Counted from the first letter of the stretch, positions 7,985 through 13,390 are shown. The stretch is 13,390 nucleotides of DNA from Candidatus Saccharibacteria bacterium UBA2866 (GCA_002350545.1 DEEY01000016.1:57096-70485); one strand, 5' to 3'. The notes: a model not told the origin generated them from the letters alone. Program-made: numbers and translations.

Positions 7985-8766
7985 TGAAAATCTTTTCGTG
8001 GAACGTAAATGGGCTTCGGGCAGTGATTCGGAAAGGTGCGCTGCAGGATTTCGTCAACCAATACCAGCCAGATATTTTGTGCCTACAGGAAACCAAAGCA
8101 AAGCAAGGTCAGGCTGAGATAGATTTGCCAGAATATGAAGAAATATGGAATTCGGCAGAACGAGCAGGTTACTCAGGAACAGCTATTTTTACTAAAGTAA
8201 AACCGATCTCGATTCGGACAAATTTACCCACTGATGTTATATTCGCCGATGAATTTGGCGACCCTTTGAATGAGGGCAGGGTACTAACGGCGGAATTTGA
8301 GAATTTTTACCTTGTAGATGTGTACACCCCAAATTCTAAAAACGCCCTTGAAAGATTGTCACTTCGTGAAAAAAAATGGGATCCAGAATTTTTAAAATAT
8401 TTAAAAACGCTAGAAGAAACTAAGCCGGTAGTAGTATGTGGAGATTTTAATGCGGCGCATGAAGAAATCGATATAGCGCGGCCTAAGACCAATCATCATT
8501 CGGCGGGGTTTACGGATGAGGAACGACAAGGAATTACAAATTTGCTTAGGGCTGGGTTGATTGACACTTTTCGCTTTCTTCATCCAGATTCCGTACGTTA
8601 TACTTGGTGGAGTCATTGGGGGCAGGCTCGAGCTAATAATGTAGGGTGGCGGATTGATTATTTCTTTATCTCAAAAGTTTTGAAAAAAAAATTAAGATCG
8701 GCGGAGATCTACGAAAACGTGATGGGCTCAGATCATTGCCCGATTTCAATTGATTTGGAGTTTTGA
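7984..8766 (+). CDS. xth: Exodeoxyribonuclease III / AP endonuclease
   Basis: A 260-aa cytoplasmic DNA-repair nuclease of the exonuclease III (EEP) fold that cuts 5' of abasic sites and removes 3' blocks. Catalytic motifs are complete: N7 in SWNVNGLRA, E36 in LQETK, the GDFN aspartate and asparagine (D154, N156), TWWSHWGQAR, WRIDYFF and the SDH triad residue H251. Length matches the family. The start ATG shares its A with the TAA stop of smpB, and GAGGGAAG just upstream acts as ribosome binding site inside smpB, so translation is coupled. It ends with TGA, one of the cases showing that UGA is a stop codon in this genome. Confidence 0.93.
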   Translation: MKIFSWNVNGLRAVIRKGALQDFVNQYQPDILCLQETKAKQGQAEIDLPEYEEIWNSAERAGYSGTAIFTKVKPISIRTNLPTDVIFADEFGDPLNEGRVLTAEFENFYLVDVYTPNSKNALERLSLREKKWDPEFLKYLKTLEETKPVVVCGDFNAAHEEIDIARPKTNHHSAGFTDEERQGITNLLRAGLIDTFRFLHPDSVRYTWWSHWGQARANNVGWRIDYFFISKVLKKKLRSAEIYENVMGSDHCPISIDLEF

Positions 8767-8768
8767 TT

Positions 8769-9545
8769 ATGGATTATTTTGAAAAGATAGATAGGAATCC
8801 ATATGAAGATTTGAAGTGGAACATCCCGGATAGAAAACAAGGAGCCGTAAATGTAATTGGCGGGAATGCGCAAAACTTTAGAACGGAAGTAAAAATTGCA
8901 GAATTTTTGGGTGCGGAGTATCCGGTGGACGTAGTAAAGGTAGTAATGCCAGAAAGCCTAAAATCTAAACTACCCCCTTTGCCTAATTTTGTGTTTTTGC
9001 CAGAAACAGAATCGGGGACATTTAAGGAAAGTCAGGAACTGGTTGATGCTTTTAATATAGCAGATTTTAACTTGGTTTTAGGTGATTTATCGCGTAATAA
9101 AGTAACCGGTGAGGCTGTAGCAAGCGCCTGTAAATCTGCCGAAAGGATGACATTGATTACGAGGGACGCAGTGGATTTAGTGGCGGAAAATGGAGCGGAG
9201 CGATTATTGATGAATGAGAATTTAATATTTTTTGCGTCGGTGCCACAATTAATTAAATTACTGCGTGCAGTCTACTATCCAAAAATGCTTTTGCAATCGC
9301 AGTCTTTAATCCAAGTAGCAGAAGTGTTGCATAAGTTTACTTTGAGCTATCCGGTAAGAATCGTGACTCTGCATAACGAACAGGTTTTGGTGGCAGAAAA
9401 CGGGATAGTAAAGGCAGTGGCTTTAAGTGCGACTGGTTATTCACCAATTACGATATGGGGCGGGGAATTAGCCGCAAAAATTGTGGCGATGAATTTATAT
9501 AATCCAAATAGTTTTATAAAAGCTACGGTTACTTCGCTTTTTTAG
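8769..9545 (+). CDS. Degenerate NnrD/YjeF-C-like ribokinase-fold protein
   Basis: A 258-aa protein that resembles the C-terminal (ADP/ATP-dependent NAD(P)H-hydrate dehydratase) domain of YjeF/NnrD. Matching pieces are GAVNVIGGNAQNF near residue 25, ADFNLVLGDLSRNK near 98 (the usual GxGLGR), LITRDAVDLV near 135 (the usual LTPH), and a hydrophobic-strand plus ENGIVKAVALSATGYSP region near 210-225. The hallmark GTGD motif with the catalytic aspartate is missing; the segment reads SATGYSPITIWGGELAA. The enzyme may have lost dehydratase activity or changed substrate. ATG at 8769 is preferred over TTG at 8763 because GGAG at 8757-8760 is then well spaced. It is 2 nt downstream of xth and probably co-translated. 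Its 3' end overlaps the opposite gene by 17 bp. Confidence 0.6.
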   Translation: MDYFEKIDRNPYEDLKWNIPDRKQGAVNVIGGNAQNFRTEVKIAEFLGAEYPVDVVKVVMPESLKSKLPPLPNFVFLPETESGTFKESQELVDAFNIADFNLVLGDLSRNKVTGEAVASACKSAERMTLITRDAVDLVAENGAERLLMNENLIFFASVPQLIKLLRAVYYPKMLLQSQSLIQVAEVLHKFTLSYPVRIVTLHNEQVLVAENGIVKAVALSATGYSPITIWGGELAAKIVAMNLYNPNSFIKATVTSLF

Positions 9546-10164
9546 ATAGTTTCTTTTCAATATCTACTGCATCGCGGGAAATGTTATGGCGGCGTTGACG
9601 GAGGAAAAACCACACGAATAGGTATATACTACAGCCGAAAATGAATAGGCTGATTTTTACTGGTAAAGGCCAGCTGGTAGCAAAGAGGATAATGATATTA
9701 ACTACACCAAGGCAAGTAGCATAAAGATAGCGCCGAGCGAGTATGATTTTCTTGGCGAAGGGGAAGTTCTTTTTCATGAGGGAATTCTTAGTACAATCGT
9801 CGGGGTGGCCGAGAACTTTGCCATAAACTAATAAATCACCGCCGATACTAGAAATAACGTAATAAATAGCGATGGCTAGGCCGACCGGCCGATTGACTTG
9901 GTTAATAACGTAAAGAACTTGGGCGCCACATAAAATCACATCAGCAAACATATCGAACTTGGCAGCGTATTTGCGGTATTTTGGCGTTTTGTTTTTGGGG
10001 AAAGGCCATTTGCGTGCGCAAGTGCCATCAAAGGCATCAGTTAATTCAGCAATGATAAACAGAATAAAGATAACCTCGGCTGGAGCACCGATAATGTCTA
10101 ACACCAGCATTATACATGCTATGATTAGACGACTTAATGTGAGTATGTCTGCTAAGTATCTCAT
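9529..10164 (-). CDS. CDP-alcohol phosphatidyltransferase family membrane protein
   Basis: A 211-aa integral membrane enzyme that would join a CDP-linked lipid or alcohol to a second alcohol (PgsA/PssA/PIS type). The signature Dx2DGx2AR is intact as DAFDGTCAR (D43, D46, G47, A50, R51), and the second half is present as KFDMFAD (D71, D75). Two departures are visible. The spacer between AR and the second half is 7 residues longer than the usual x8 (a KWPFPKNKTPKYRKY insert), and the conserved glycine four residues before D71 is alanine. Hydrophobic helices lie at about 8-25, 29-41, 72-90, 95-115, 145-165 and 170-190, with a basic tail. The start overlaps the glycosyltransferase stop as ATGA, so the two are coupled. 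The substrate is unknown; a phosphatidylglycerophosphate synthase or an inositol-phosphate synthase are both possible. Confidence 0.82.
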   Translation of the reverse strand: MRYLADILTLSRLIIACIMLVLDIIGAPAEVIFILFIIAELTDAFDGTCARKWPFPKNKTPKYRKYAAKFDMFADVILCGAQVLYVINQVNRPVGLAIAIYYVISSIGGDLLVYGKVLGHPDDCTKNSLMKKNFPFAKKIILARRYLYATCLGVVNIIILFATSWPLPVKISLFIFGCSIYLFVWFFLRQRRHNISRDAVDIEKKLSKKAK

Positions 10165-11393
10165 TTCTTAATTATATCACTAATTATTTTTTCAAGAGTT
10201 TTAATGCGGCGGGAAATGAGGATATCGTTACGGTTTTTGAGCATGATTTTGGACATCTGTTCGATTTCTTCTGGATGCTTTAATAAATTATTGAGGGCTT
10301 CCGTCATGGCGGCAGGAGATTCGTTTTTACTCATGACGTAACTGCCGGCAGGTACGACTTCCTTCATGTCCGGGTCGCAGAAAAAGACTGGTACACCATG
10401 AGCCTCAGCTTCGATTAAAGTATTGCCAAAAGTATCAAAATTATAGGAAACCAAAACATCGAGATGCGCTTTTAAAATAGCGGCTTGGATAGTTTCGAAT
10501 TTAACGTTGCCGTGAAAAACTACATTTAAATGATGCCTTTTAGCAAAGCGTTTGGCGCGGAAATAATCACCGCCACCACCATAAACATCAAGACGGAAAT
10601 TACCTTTGACGTTTTTGAGTGCACGGAGAAAAGGCATCATGCGTTTTTCGGCGGAAACACGCGAATGCCAAATCATTTTTAATTCATTATTAGGTTTTAA
10701 AGTTTTAACGGGTGGGTTTTTTGGGAAAAGGTTGTCTGGAAATCCGTTAGGGAAGACTTTGATTTCCTTTTTTACGCCATAGTGAAGTAGTTTTTTGCGA
10801 AAATGGTTGGATGGTGTAAGTACGAGGTCGGCATAATTTGCGTGATTCACCATCAAAGTCCACATTTTGGCTTTGGCGAGATTGTCAGCAAGATGATCAT
10901 CGCGGCGAACCTTAACTGGGTGGGGAATATACCAAGAATGGAACCAGTTTAGTAGATAAGCAACAATCGTGCGGAGGCCTCGTGGGATAAGATTTGTTTC
11001 GCCAACGTCTTCACGACCGTGCATTACTTGAATAGTGGGAATATGGAGTTTTTTACCAAGTCGAAGTGCGGCAATAGAACACCCTGATTCATAGTGAATA
11101 TAAAAGACATCAAAGTCTTTGATTTCGGGGTGGTTTTTTAGGAGCCAGTTTTCAATAATCCCAGGACGGCGAGAAATCGGCGTGAGGCCACGAAAGAATA
11201 GTTTACAACTTGGCACAATAAAAATGTTTTCGTGCGCAAGTTTTTTTAATTCTTTTTTGGAACGTGGATATCCAGTAGTAAAAACAATAACTGTGTGACC
11301 GTTTTTTTCTAAGGCGGTTTTTTGGGCGTTGATGGAGCTTGTAATACCGCCTGTTAAATCTAAGTAGCAGTCAGAAAAAAAAGCAACTTTCAT
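10161..11393 (-). CDS. Family 4 glycosyltransferase (GT-B fold)
   Basis: A 410-aa retaining glycosyltransferase, probably membrane-associated at the cytoplasmic face and using a nucleotide sugar. The N-terminal domain opens with MKVAFFSDCYLDLTGGITSS, the GG loop typical of GT4. HGREDVGETN lies in the middle. The C-terminal domain contains IKVFPNGFP, WHSRVSAEKR, YGGGGDY, FHGNV and the donor-site signature FDTFGNTLIEAEAHGVPV. In that signature the first glutamate of the usual E-x7-E pair is aspartate (D320-x7-E328). The best-known relatives are diacylglycerol glucosyltransferases and PimB-like mannosyltransferases. Because it is coupled to a CDP-alcohol phosphatidyltransferase by a 4-nt overlap, a role in polar lipid or lipoglycan synthesis is a reasonable inference. 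Its ATG lies 6 nt after an extended -10, so the mRNA appears leaderless. Confidence 0.88.
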   Translation of the reverse strand: MKVAFFSDCYLDLTGGITSSINAQKTALEKNGHTVIVFTTGYPRSKKELKKLAHENIFIVPSCKLFFRGLTPISRRPGIIENWLLKNHPEIKDFDVFYIHYESGCSIAALRLGKKLHIPTIQVMHGREDVGETNLIPRGLRTIVAYLLNWFHSWYIPHPVKVRRDDHLADNLAKAKMWTLMVNHANYADLVLTPSNHFRKKLLHYGVKKEIKVFPNGFPDNLFPKNPPVKTLKPNNELKMIWHSRVSAEKRMMPFLRALKNVKGNFRLDVYGGGGDYFRAKRFAKRHHLNVVFHGNVKFETIQAAILKAHLDVLVSYNFDTFGNTLIEAEAHGVPVFFCDPDMKEVVPAGSYVMSKNESPAAMTEALNNLLKHPEEIEQMSKIMLKNRNDILISRRIKTLEKIISDIIKK

Positions 11394-11399
11394 ATTTCA

Positions 11400-11408
11400 A
11401 TTTTAACA
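11400..11408 (-). promoter_or_regulatory. Extended -10 promoter of the glycosyltransferase operon, leaderless
   Basis: On the minus strand TGT plus TAAAAT ends 6 nt before the ATG at 11393. It lies back to back with the metK promoter: the two extended -10 elements are only 7 bp apart, and the surrounding 11399-11425 forms an 11-bp inverted repeat (10 of 11 matching) with a 5-bp centre. Confidence 0.6.
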
Positions 11409-11415
11409 CGATGTG

Positions 11416-11424
11416 TGTTATAAT
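11416..11424 (+). promoter_or_regulatory. Extended -10 promoter of metK
   Basis: TGT followed by TATAAT predicts transcription from about 11431, giving a leader of about 108 nt that consists almost wholly of the SAM riboswitch. Only about 13 nt precede the P1 helix. No -35 can be assigned, since that stretch holds the opposing promoter. Confidence 0.7.
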
Positions 11425-11443
11425 TGAAAACATTAACAATTTA

Positions 11444-11540
11444 ATATCAAGAAGGAGCGAGGGAGCGGCCCGATGACCTCCTGCCAACCTACCGTGGTGA
11501 TGACGGCAAGGTGGTAATTCCGGCCAGAAAGGAAAGATAT
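11444..11540 (+). promoter_or_regulatory. SAM-I (S-box) type riboswitch overlapping the metK start codon
   Basis: The metK leader folds like a SAM-I aptamer. P1 is AUAUC (11444-11448) with GAUAU (11536-11540). J1/2 begins AAGA. P2 is AGGAG with CUCCU, with the conserved GAGGGA...GGCCCGAUGA kink-turn and loop. J2/3 reads GCCAACC (consensus GCAACC). P3 is CCU-a-CCGU with ACGG-ca-AGG, and the conserved UG and AAUUCC follow. The pseudoknot is kept: CGG in the P2 loop pairs with CCG after AAUU. P4 is reduced to about 2 bp (CC-AGAAA-GG), followed by the conserved AAAGAU. There is no terminator and no separate sequestering hairpin. The AAAGGA ribosome binding site (11528-11533) is inside P4/J4-1, and P1 pairs with the A and U of AUG. 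SAM binding should therefore block translation of the SAM synthetase directly. The identity is strong from conserved bases; the mechanism is inferred. Confidence 0.9.
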
Positions 11541-12501
11541 GTTCTATCGAACCGCGGAGAGCGTTTCTCCGAAACATCCAGATAAGTTATGTGACCGAAT
11601 TTCAGACGCAATTTTGGACGCATATTTTAAAAAAGACCCAAATGCTAGAGTCGCCGCCGAAGTATGTGGTGGGCACGGCAAGGTATTTGTGACAGGTGAA
11701 ATCACCTCCACTGCAGATGTGGATATTCCAGCAATTGTTAAACGGATTGCGGGAGACTATGTGGAAGTAGATACCAATATTGTTAAACAGTCGCCCGAAA
11801 TTGCGCAGGGCGTAGATGTTGGCGGTGCTGGTGACCAAGGAATTATGATTGGATATGCTTGCGATGAAACTCCTGAAATGTTGCCGCGCGAAGTGGTGCT
11901 AGCTAGACGTTTGAATCAGTTTATTTACAAAAAACATCCATACGATGGCAAAACCCAAGTGACGATTGCGCCAAATGGTTCGATCGATTCGATTGTGGCA
12001 AGTTTTCAGAATGTACCGCACGATGAGCTAGAAAAACTCGTGCGCGAGTTTATAAAAAAACATGAATTATCTGGCAAATTAGAGCTTCATATTAACCCAG
12101 CTGGTGATTGGAGCCAGGGTGGATTCGAGGCGGATGCTGGACTAACTGGGCGCAAATTGATCGTTGATAACTACGGGCCAAGAATCGCGATTGGTGGCGG
12201 TTGCTATTCCGGTAAAGATCCATCGAAAGTAGACCGCTCAGCGGCTTACATGGCACGCAGAATTGCAGTAGATTACCTAAGGAATCGTAAAGCACATGAC
12301 GTACTAGTTCGATTGGCTTACGCGATTGGCTATGCGGAGCCACTAGAAAAAACCGTGATTATTGACGGTGAACCAGAAGAGATTGAAGGCTATGATTTGA
12401 CTCCAAATGGGATTATTAAGCACTTAGATTTGAAGCGCCCAATTTACGAAAAGACTGCAGAATACGGGCACTACGGCGAAGGATTTGACTGGGATAAATA
12501 A
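11539..12501 (+). CDS. metK: S-adenosylmethionine synthetase, compact form
   Basis: A 320-aa enzyme making SAM from methionine and ATP; the E. coli enzyme has 384 residues. Family motifs are ESVSPKHPDK (E7, H13, D15, K16), VTGEIT, KQSPEIAQGVD, the ATP-site GAGDQGIMIGYACDE, the P-loop-like GGGCYSGKDPSKVDRSAAY, AYAIG and YGHYGEGFDW. The shortening is internal. The usual IGY...GFD stretch between the GEIT region and QSPEIAQGVD is missing, the second-domain STQHD region is trimmed (SFQNVPHDELEKL), and NPTGrFviGGP appears as NPAGDWSQGGF. Catalytic residues appear to be kept, so it is probably active. The start codon lies within the riboswitch P1 helix, which indicates feedback control by its own product. 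Confidence 0.95.
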   Translation: MFYRTAESVSPKHPDKLCDRISDAILDAYFKKDPNARVAAEVCGGHGKVFVTGEITSTADVDIPAIVKRIAGDYVEVDTNIVKQSPEIAQGVDVGGAGDQGIMIGYACDETPEMLPREVVLARRLNQFIYKKHPYDGKTQVTIAPNGSIDSIVASFQNVPHDELEKLVREFIKKHELSGKLELHINPAGDWSQGGFEADAGLTGRKLIVDNYGPRIAIGGGCYSGKDPSKVDRSAAYMARRIAVDYLRNRKAHDVLVRLAYAIGYAEPLEKTVIIDGEPEEIEGYDLTPNGIIKHLDLKRPIYEKTAEYGHYGEGFDWDK

Positions 12502-12505
12502 TTTG

Positions 12506-12538
12506 GCATAAAAAATTACGCCATATTTAGCGTATTTT
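12506..12538 (-). terminator. Short intrinsic terminator between metK and tRNA-Leu
   Basis: A 5-bp stem TACGC (12517-12521) / GCGTA (12530-12534) has an 8-nt loop. On the minus strand it is followed by ATTTTTT, a good U-tract for ending the tRNA transcript. On the plus strand it is followed by TTTTG, a weaker signal that could also end metK. The stem is short, so this is a tentative bidirectional terminator. Confidence 0.45.
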
Positions 12539-12543
12539 GTCAA

Positions 12544-12630
12544 TGGTGGGCGAGGAGGGACTTGAACCCTCACGGCCCGAAGGCCACAAGATTTTGAGTC
12601 TAGCGCGTCTACCAGTTCCGCCACTCGCCC
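12544..12630 (-). tRNA. tRNA-Leu (anticodon CAA)
   Basis: On the minus strand GGGCGAG pairs with CTCGCCC as acceptor stem, with discriminator A and an encoded CCA tail. The D arm (GCGGAACTGGTAGACGC) and the long type II variable arm (GGCC-TTCG-GGCC) are typical of tRNA-Leu. The T arm GAGGG-TTCAAGT-CCCTC is intact. The anticodon loop CTCAAAA gives CAA, reading UUG. The anticodon stem CTAGA/TCTTG contains a U-U mismatch at its second pair (28-42). 87 nt with CCA. Confidence 0.96.
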
Positions 12631-12638
12631 ATAGGATT

Positions 12639-12647
12639 ATTATATCA
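12639..12647 (-). promoter_or_regulatory. Extended -10 promoter of tRNA-Leu
   Basis: On the minus strand TGA followed by TATAAT lies 8 nt before the mature tRNA 5' end, implying a primary transcript with almost no 5' leader for RNase P to remove. It is divergent from the sortase-like gene promoter, and together they form an 11-bp inverted repeat (10 of 11) with an 11-bp centre (12639-12671). Confidence 0.6.
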
Positions 12648-12662
12648 TATCTGGGATAAATA

Positions 12663-12671
12663 TGCTATAAT
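12663..12671 (+). promoter_or_regulatory. Extended -10 promoter of the sortase-like gene, leaderless
   Basis: TGC followed by TATAAT ends 6 nt (TAGGCT) before the ATG at 12678, so the mRNA should begin at about the start codon. No Shine-Dalgarno can be present in such a transcript. Confidence 0.65.
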
Positions 12672-12677
12672 TAGGCT

Positions 12678-13390
12678 ATGGATTCTAAAGACGGTGGGCA
12701 GACTTCTTCTGACCTCCAAAGGCAAGCAGCGGCAGCAATCGCCAGAAAAAAAGTTTTGGCGGCTTATGCTGCATCGGCCAAAAAAGCGACTGAAACGTCT
12801 GATGAAAATGAAGCCCGCCTAAAAGATGAACCAGTGACTAAGAAAATTGATGCAGAGACCTGGAAAAAATACCATTCCGCATGGCAGGATTATTACCAAA
12901 AATATTATAGTGAATATTATTCAACTGCAGCTAAGAACTATGTGGCAAAAGAACGCCTGAAAGACGCACGTGAAAAAGCCGAAGAAGAGGAAATATTAAA
13001 ATCCTTGACGAAAACTAGTGCAAAGTTAGGCAAAAAATCTGGATTATCCCTAGGTACAGGAGTAGAAGACGAAGAAGACGATATCAAAACCGAGCTCAGA
13101 CAAAAAATTCGCAAAAAAGCCACCGAGTCAGCCAAAAAAACCCGTCGCAAACGGCATTTAATCCCGATTTTAGCTGGAGCAGCAGTAGTACTTTTGATTT
13201 TGTTCTTGCAATATAACCGATTAGTTTTTGCGCCCATTATGGCCTATGTTTCACCCGGAAATGCTCCAGCAAGTGAAATAGAGGCAATTGACCCAACTAT
13301 CACTGGGGCCGTATCGCCAGACCCGCGATTAATCATCCCTAAACTAAATGTAGACGTACCAGTACATTTTGGTATTTCACTCAGCGAAGT
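12678..13390 (+). CDS. Sortase-like membrane protein with long cytoplasmic N-terminus (C-terminus off the window)
   Basis: A frame of 237 codons runs open to the right edge. Residues 1-158 are cytoplasmic and highly charged: an Ala/Lys-rich start, a tyrosine cluster (about 72-88, including YYQKYYSEYYSTAAKNY), a Lys/Glu segment likely to be helical, an acidic patch (130-135) and a basic stop before the membrane (TRRKRH, about 155-160). One transmembrane helix spans about 161-178. The outside part begins at about 190, and DPRLIIPKLNVDVPVHFGIS (about 215-234) matches the first strand of sortase domains (class D/E style ...RL.IPklgvd.pv..G). The catalytic His, Cys and Arg lie beyond the window, so activity cannot be judged. 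If it is a sortase, it would anchor surface proteins to the envelope. The ATG choice rests on the closely spaced promoter. Confidence 0.75.
   Translation, partial: MDSKDGGQTSSDLQRQAAAAIARKKVLAAYAASAKKATETSDENEARLKDEPVTKKIDAETWKKYHSAWQDYYQKYYSEYYSTAAKNYVAKERLKDAREKAEEEEILKSLTKTSAKLGKKSGLSLGTGVEDEEDDIKTELRQKIRKKATESAKKTRRKRHLIPILAGAAVVLLILFLQYNRLVFAPIMAYVSPGNAPASEIEAIDPTITGAVSPDPRLIIPKLNVDVPVHFGISLSE

Noticed and set aside
8764..8766. Possible UGA recoding as in Gracilibacteria/SR1
   Set aside because: TGA ends both the xth-like gene and the glycosyltransferase at the expected lengths, and no in-frame TGA occurs inside conserved genes.
8763..8768. TTG start for the NnrD-like protein overlapping the xth stop
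   Set aside because: GGAG at 8757-8760 would be only 2 nt away; the ATG at 8769 has normal spacing.
11449..11538. Terminator-type expression platform for the metK riboswitch
   Set aside because: No hairpin followed by a U-tract exists between the aptamer and the start codon; the aptamer runs straight into the AUG.
12424..12624. A 66-aa minus-strand frame beginning MAELVDALDSKSC
   Set aside because: It is a translation of the tRNA-Leu gene and its flank; this peptide type is a well-known false protein over tRNA genes.
1..13390. CRISPR array, insertion sequence, phage or integron
   Set aside because: No spaced direct repeats, transposase, integrase or terminal inverted repeats were seen; the only inverted repeats noted are promoter arms and RNA stems.

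Overview
The window reads as chromosomal DNA from a small-genome bacterium of the Candidate Phyla Radiation (Patescibacteria), most likely a Candidatus Saccharibacteria (TM7) relative. This is an inference from gene content and style: a very compact layout, shortened versions of universal enzymes (MetK of 320 aa), a sortase-family gene next to housekeeping genes, a FISUMP-type surface protein, and an intact-PHP DnaE. TGA is used as a stop (end of the xth-like gene and of the glycosyltransferase), so the UGA=Gly code of Gracilibacteria/SR1 does not apply. I saw no mobile element, CRISPR array or phage gene.

Layout. (1) 1-1582, minus: a large secreted surface protein running off the left edge, with a consensus promoter that would give a leaderless mRNA. 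(2) 1684-7546, plus: a DUF308/HdeD-like membrane protein, a GalU-like nucleotidyltransferase, two small overlapping envelope genes (DUF948-like and YtxH-like) and dnaE, with promoters packed into or against the preceding stop codons. (3) 7571-9545, plus: smpB, an exonuclease III homologue and a degenerate NnrD/YjeF-like ribokinase-fold protein, tightly coupled. (4) 9529-11393, minus: a GT4 glycosyltransferase and a CDP-alcohol phosphatidyltransferase with a 4-nt ATGA overlap, convergent with and overlapping block 3 by 17 bp. (5) 11419-12501, plus: metK behind a SAM-I-type riboswitch. (6) 12544-12630, minus: tRNA-Leu(CAA). (7) 12678 to the right edge, plus: a sortase-like membrane protein, truncated by the window.

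Together the genes cover replication (dnaE), repair (xth), ribosome rescue (smpB), methyl-donor supply (metK), and envelope building (GalU, GT4, CDP-alcohol transferase, sortase, surface protein, small membrane proteins).

The most notable signal is the metK leader. The compact SAM-I aptamer has its ribosome binding site inside the fold, and its P1 helix pairs with the first two bases of the AUG start codon, so the aptamer seems to be its own expression platform. A second theme is the promoters: nearly all are extended -10 boxes (TGnTATAAT or TGnTAAAAT), and four genes begin 6-7 nt after the -10, which implies leaderless transcripts. I found no obviously new multi-gene system.
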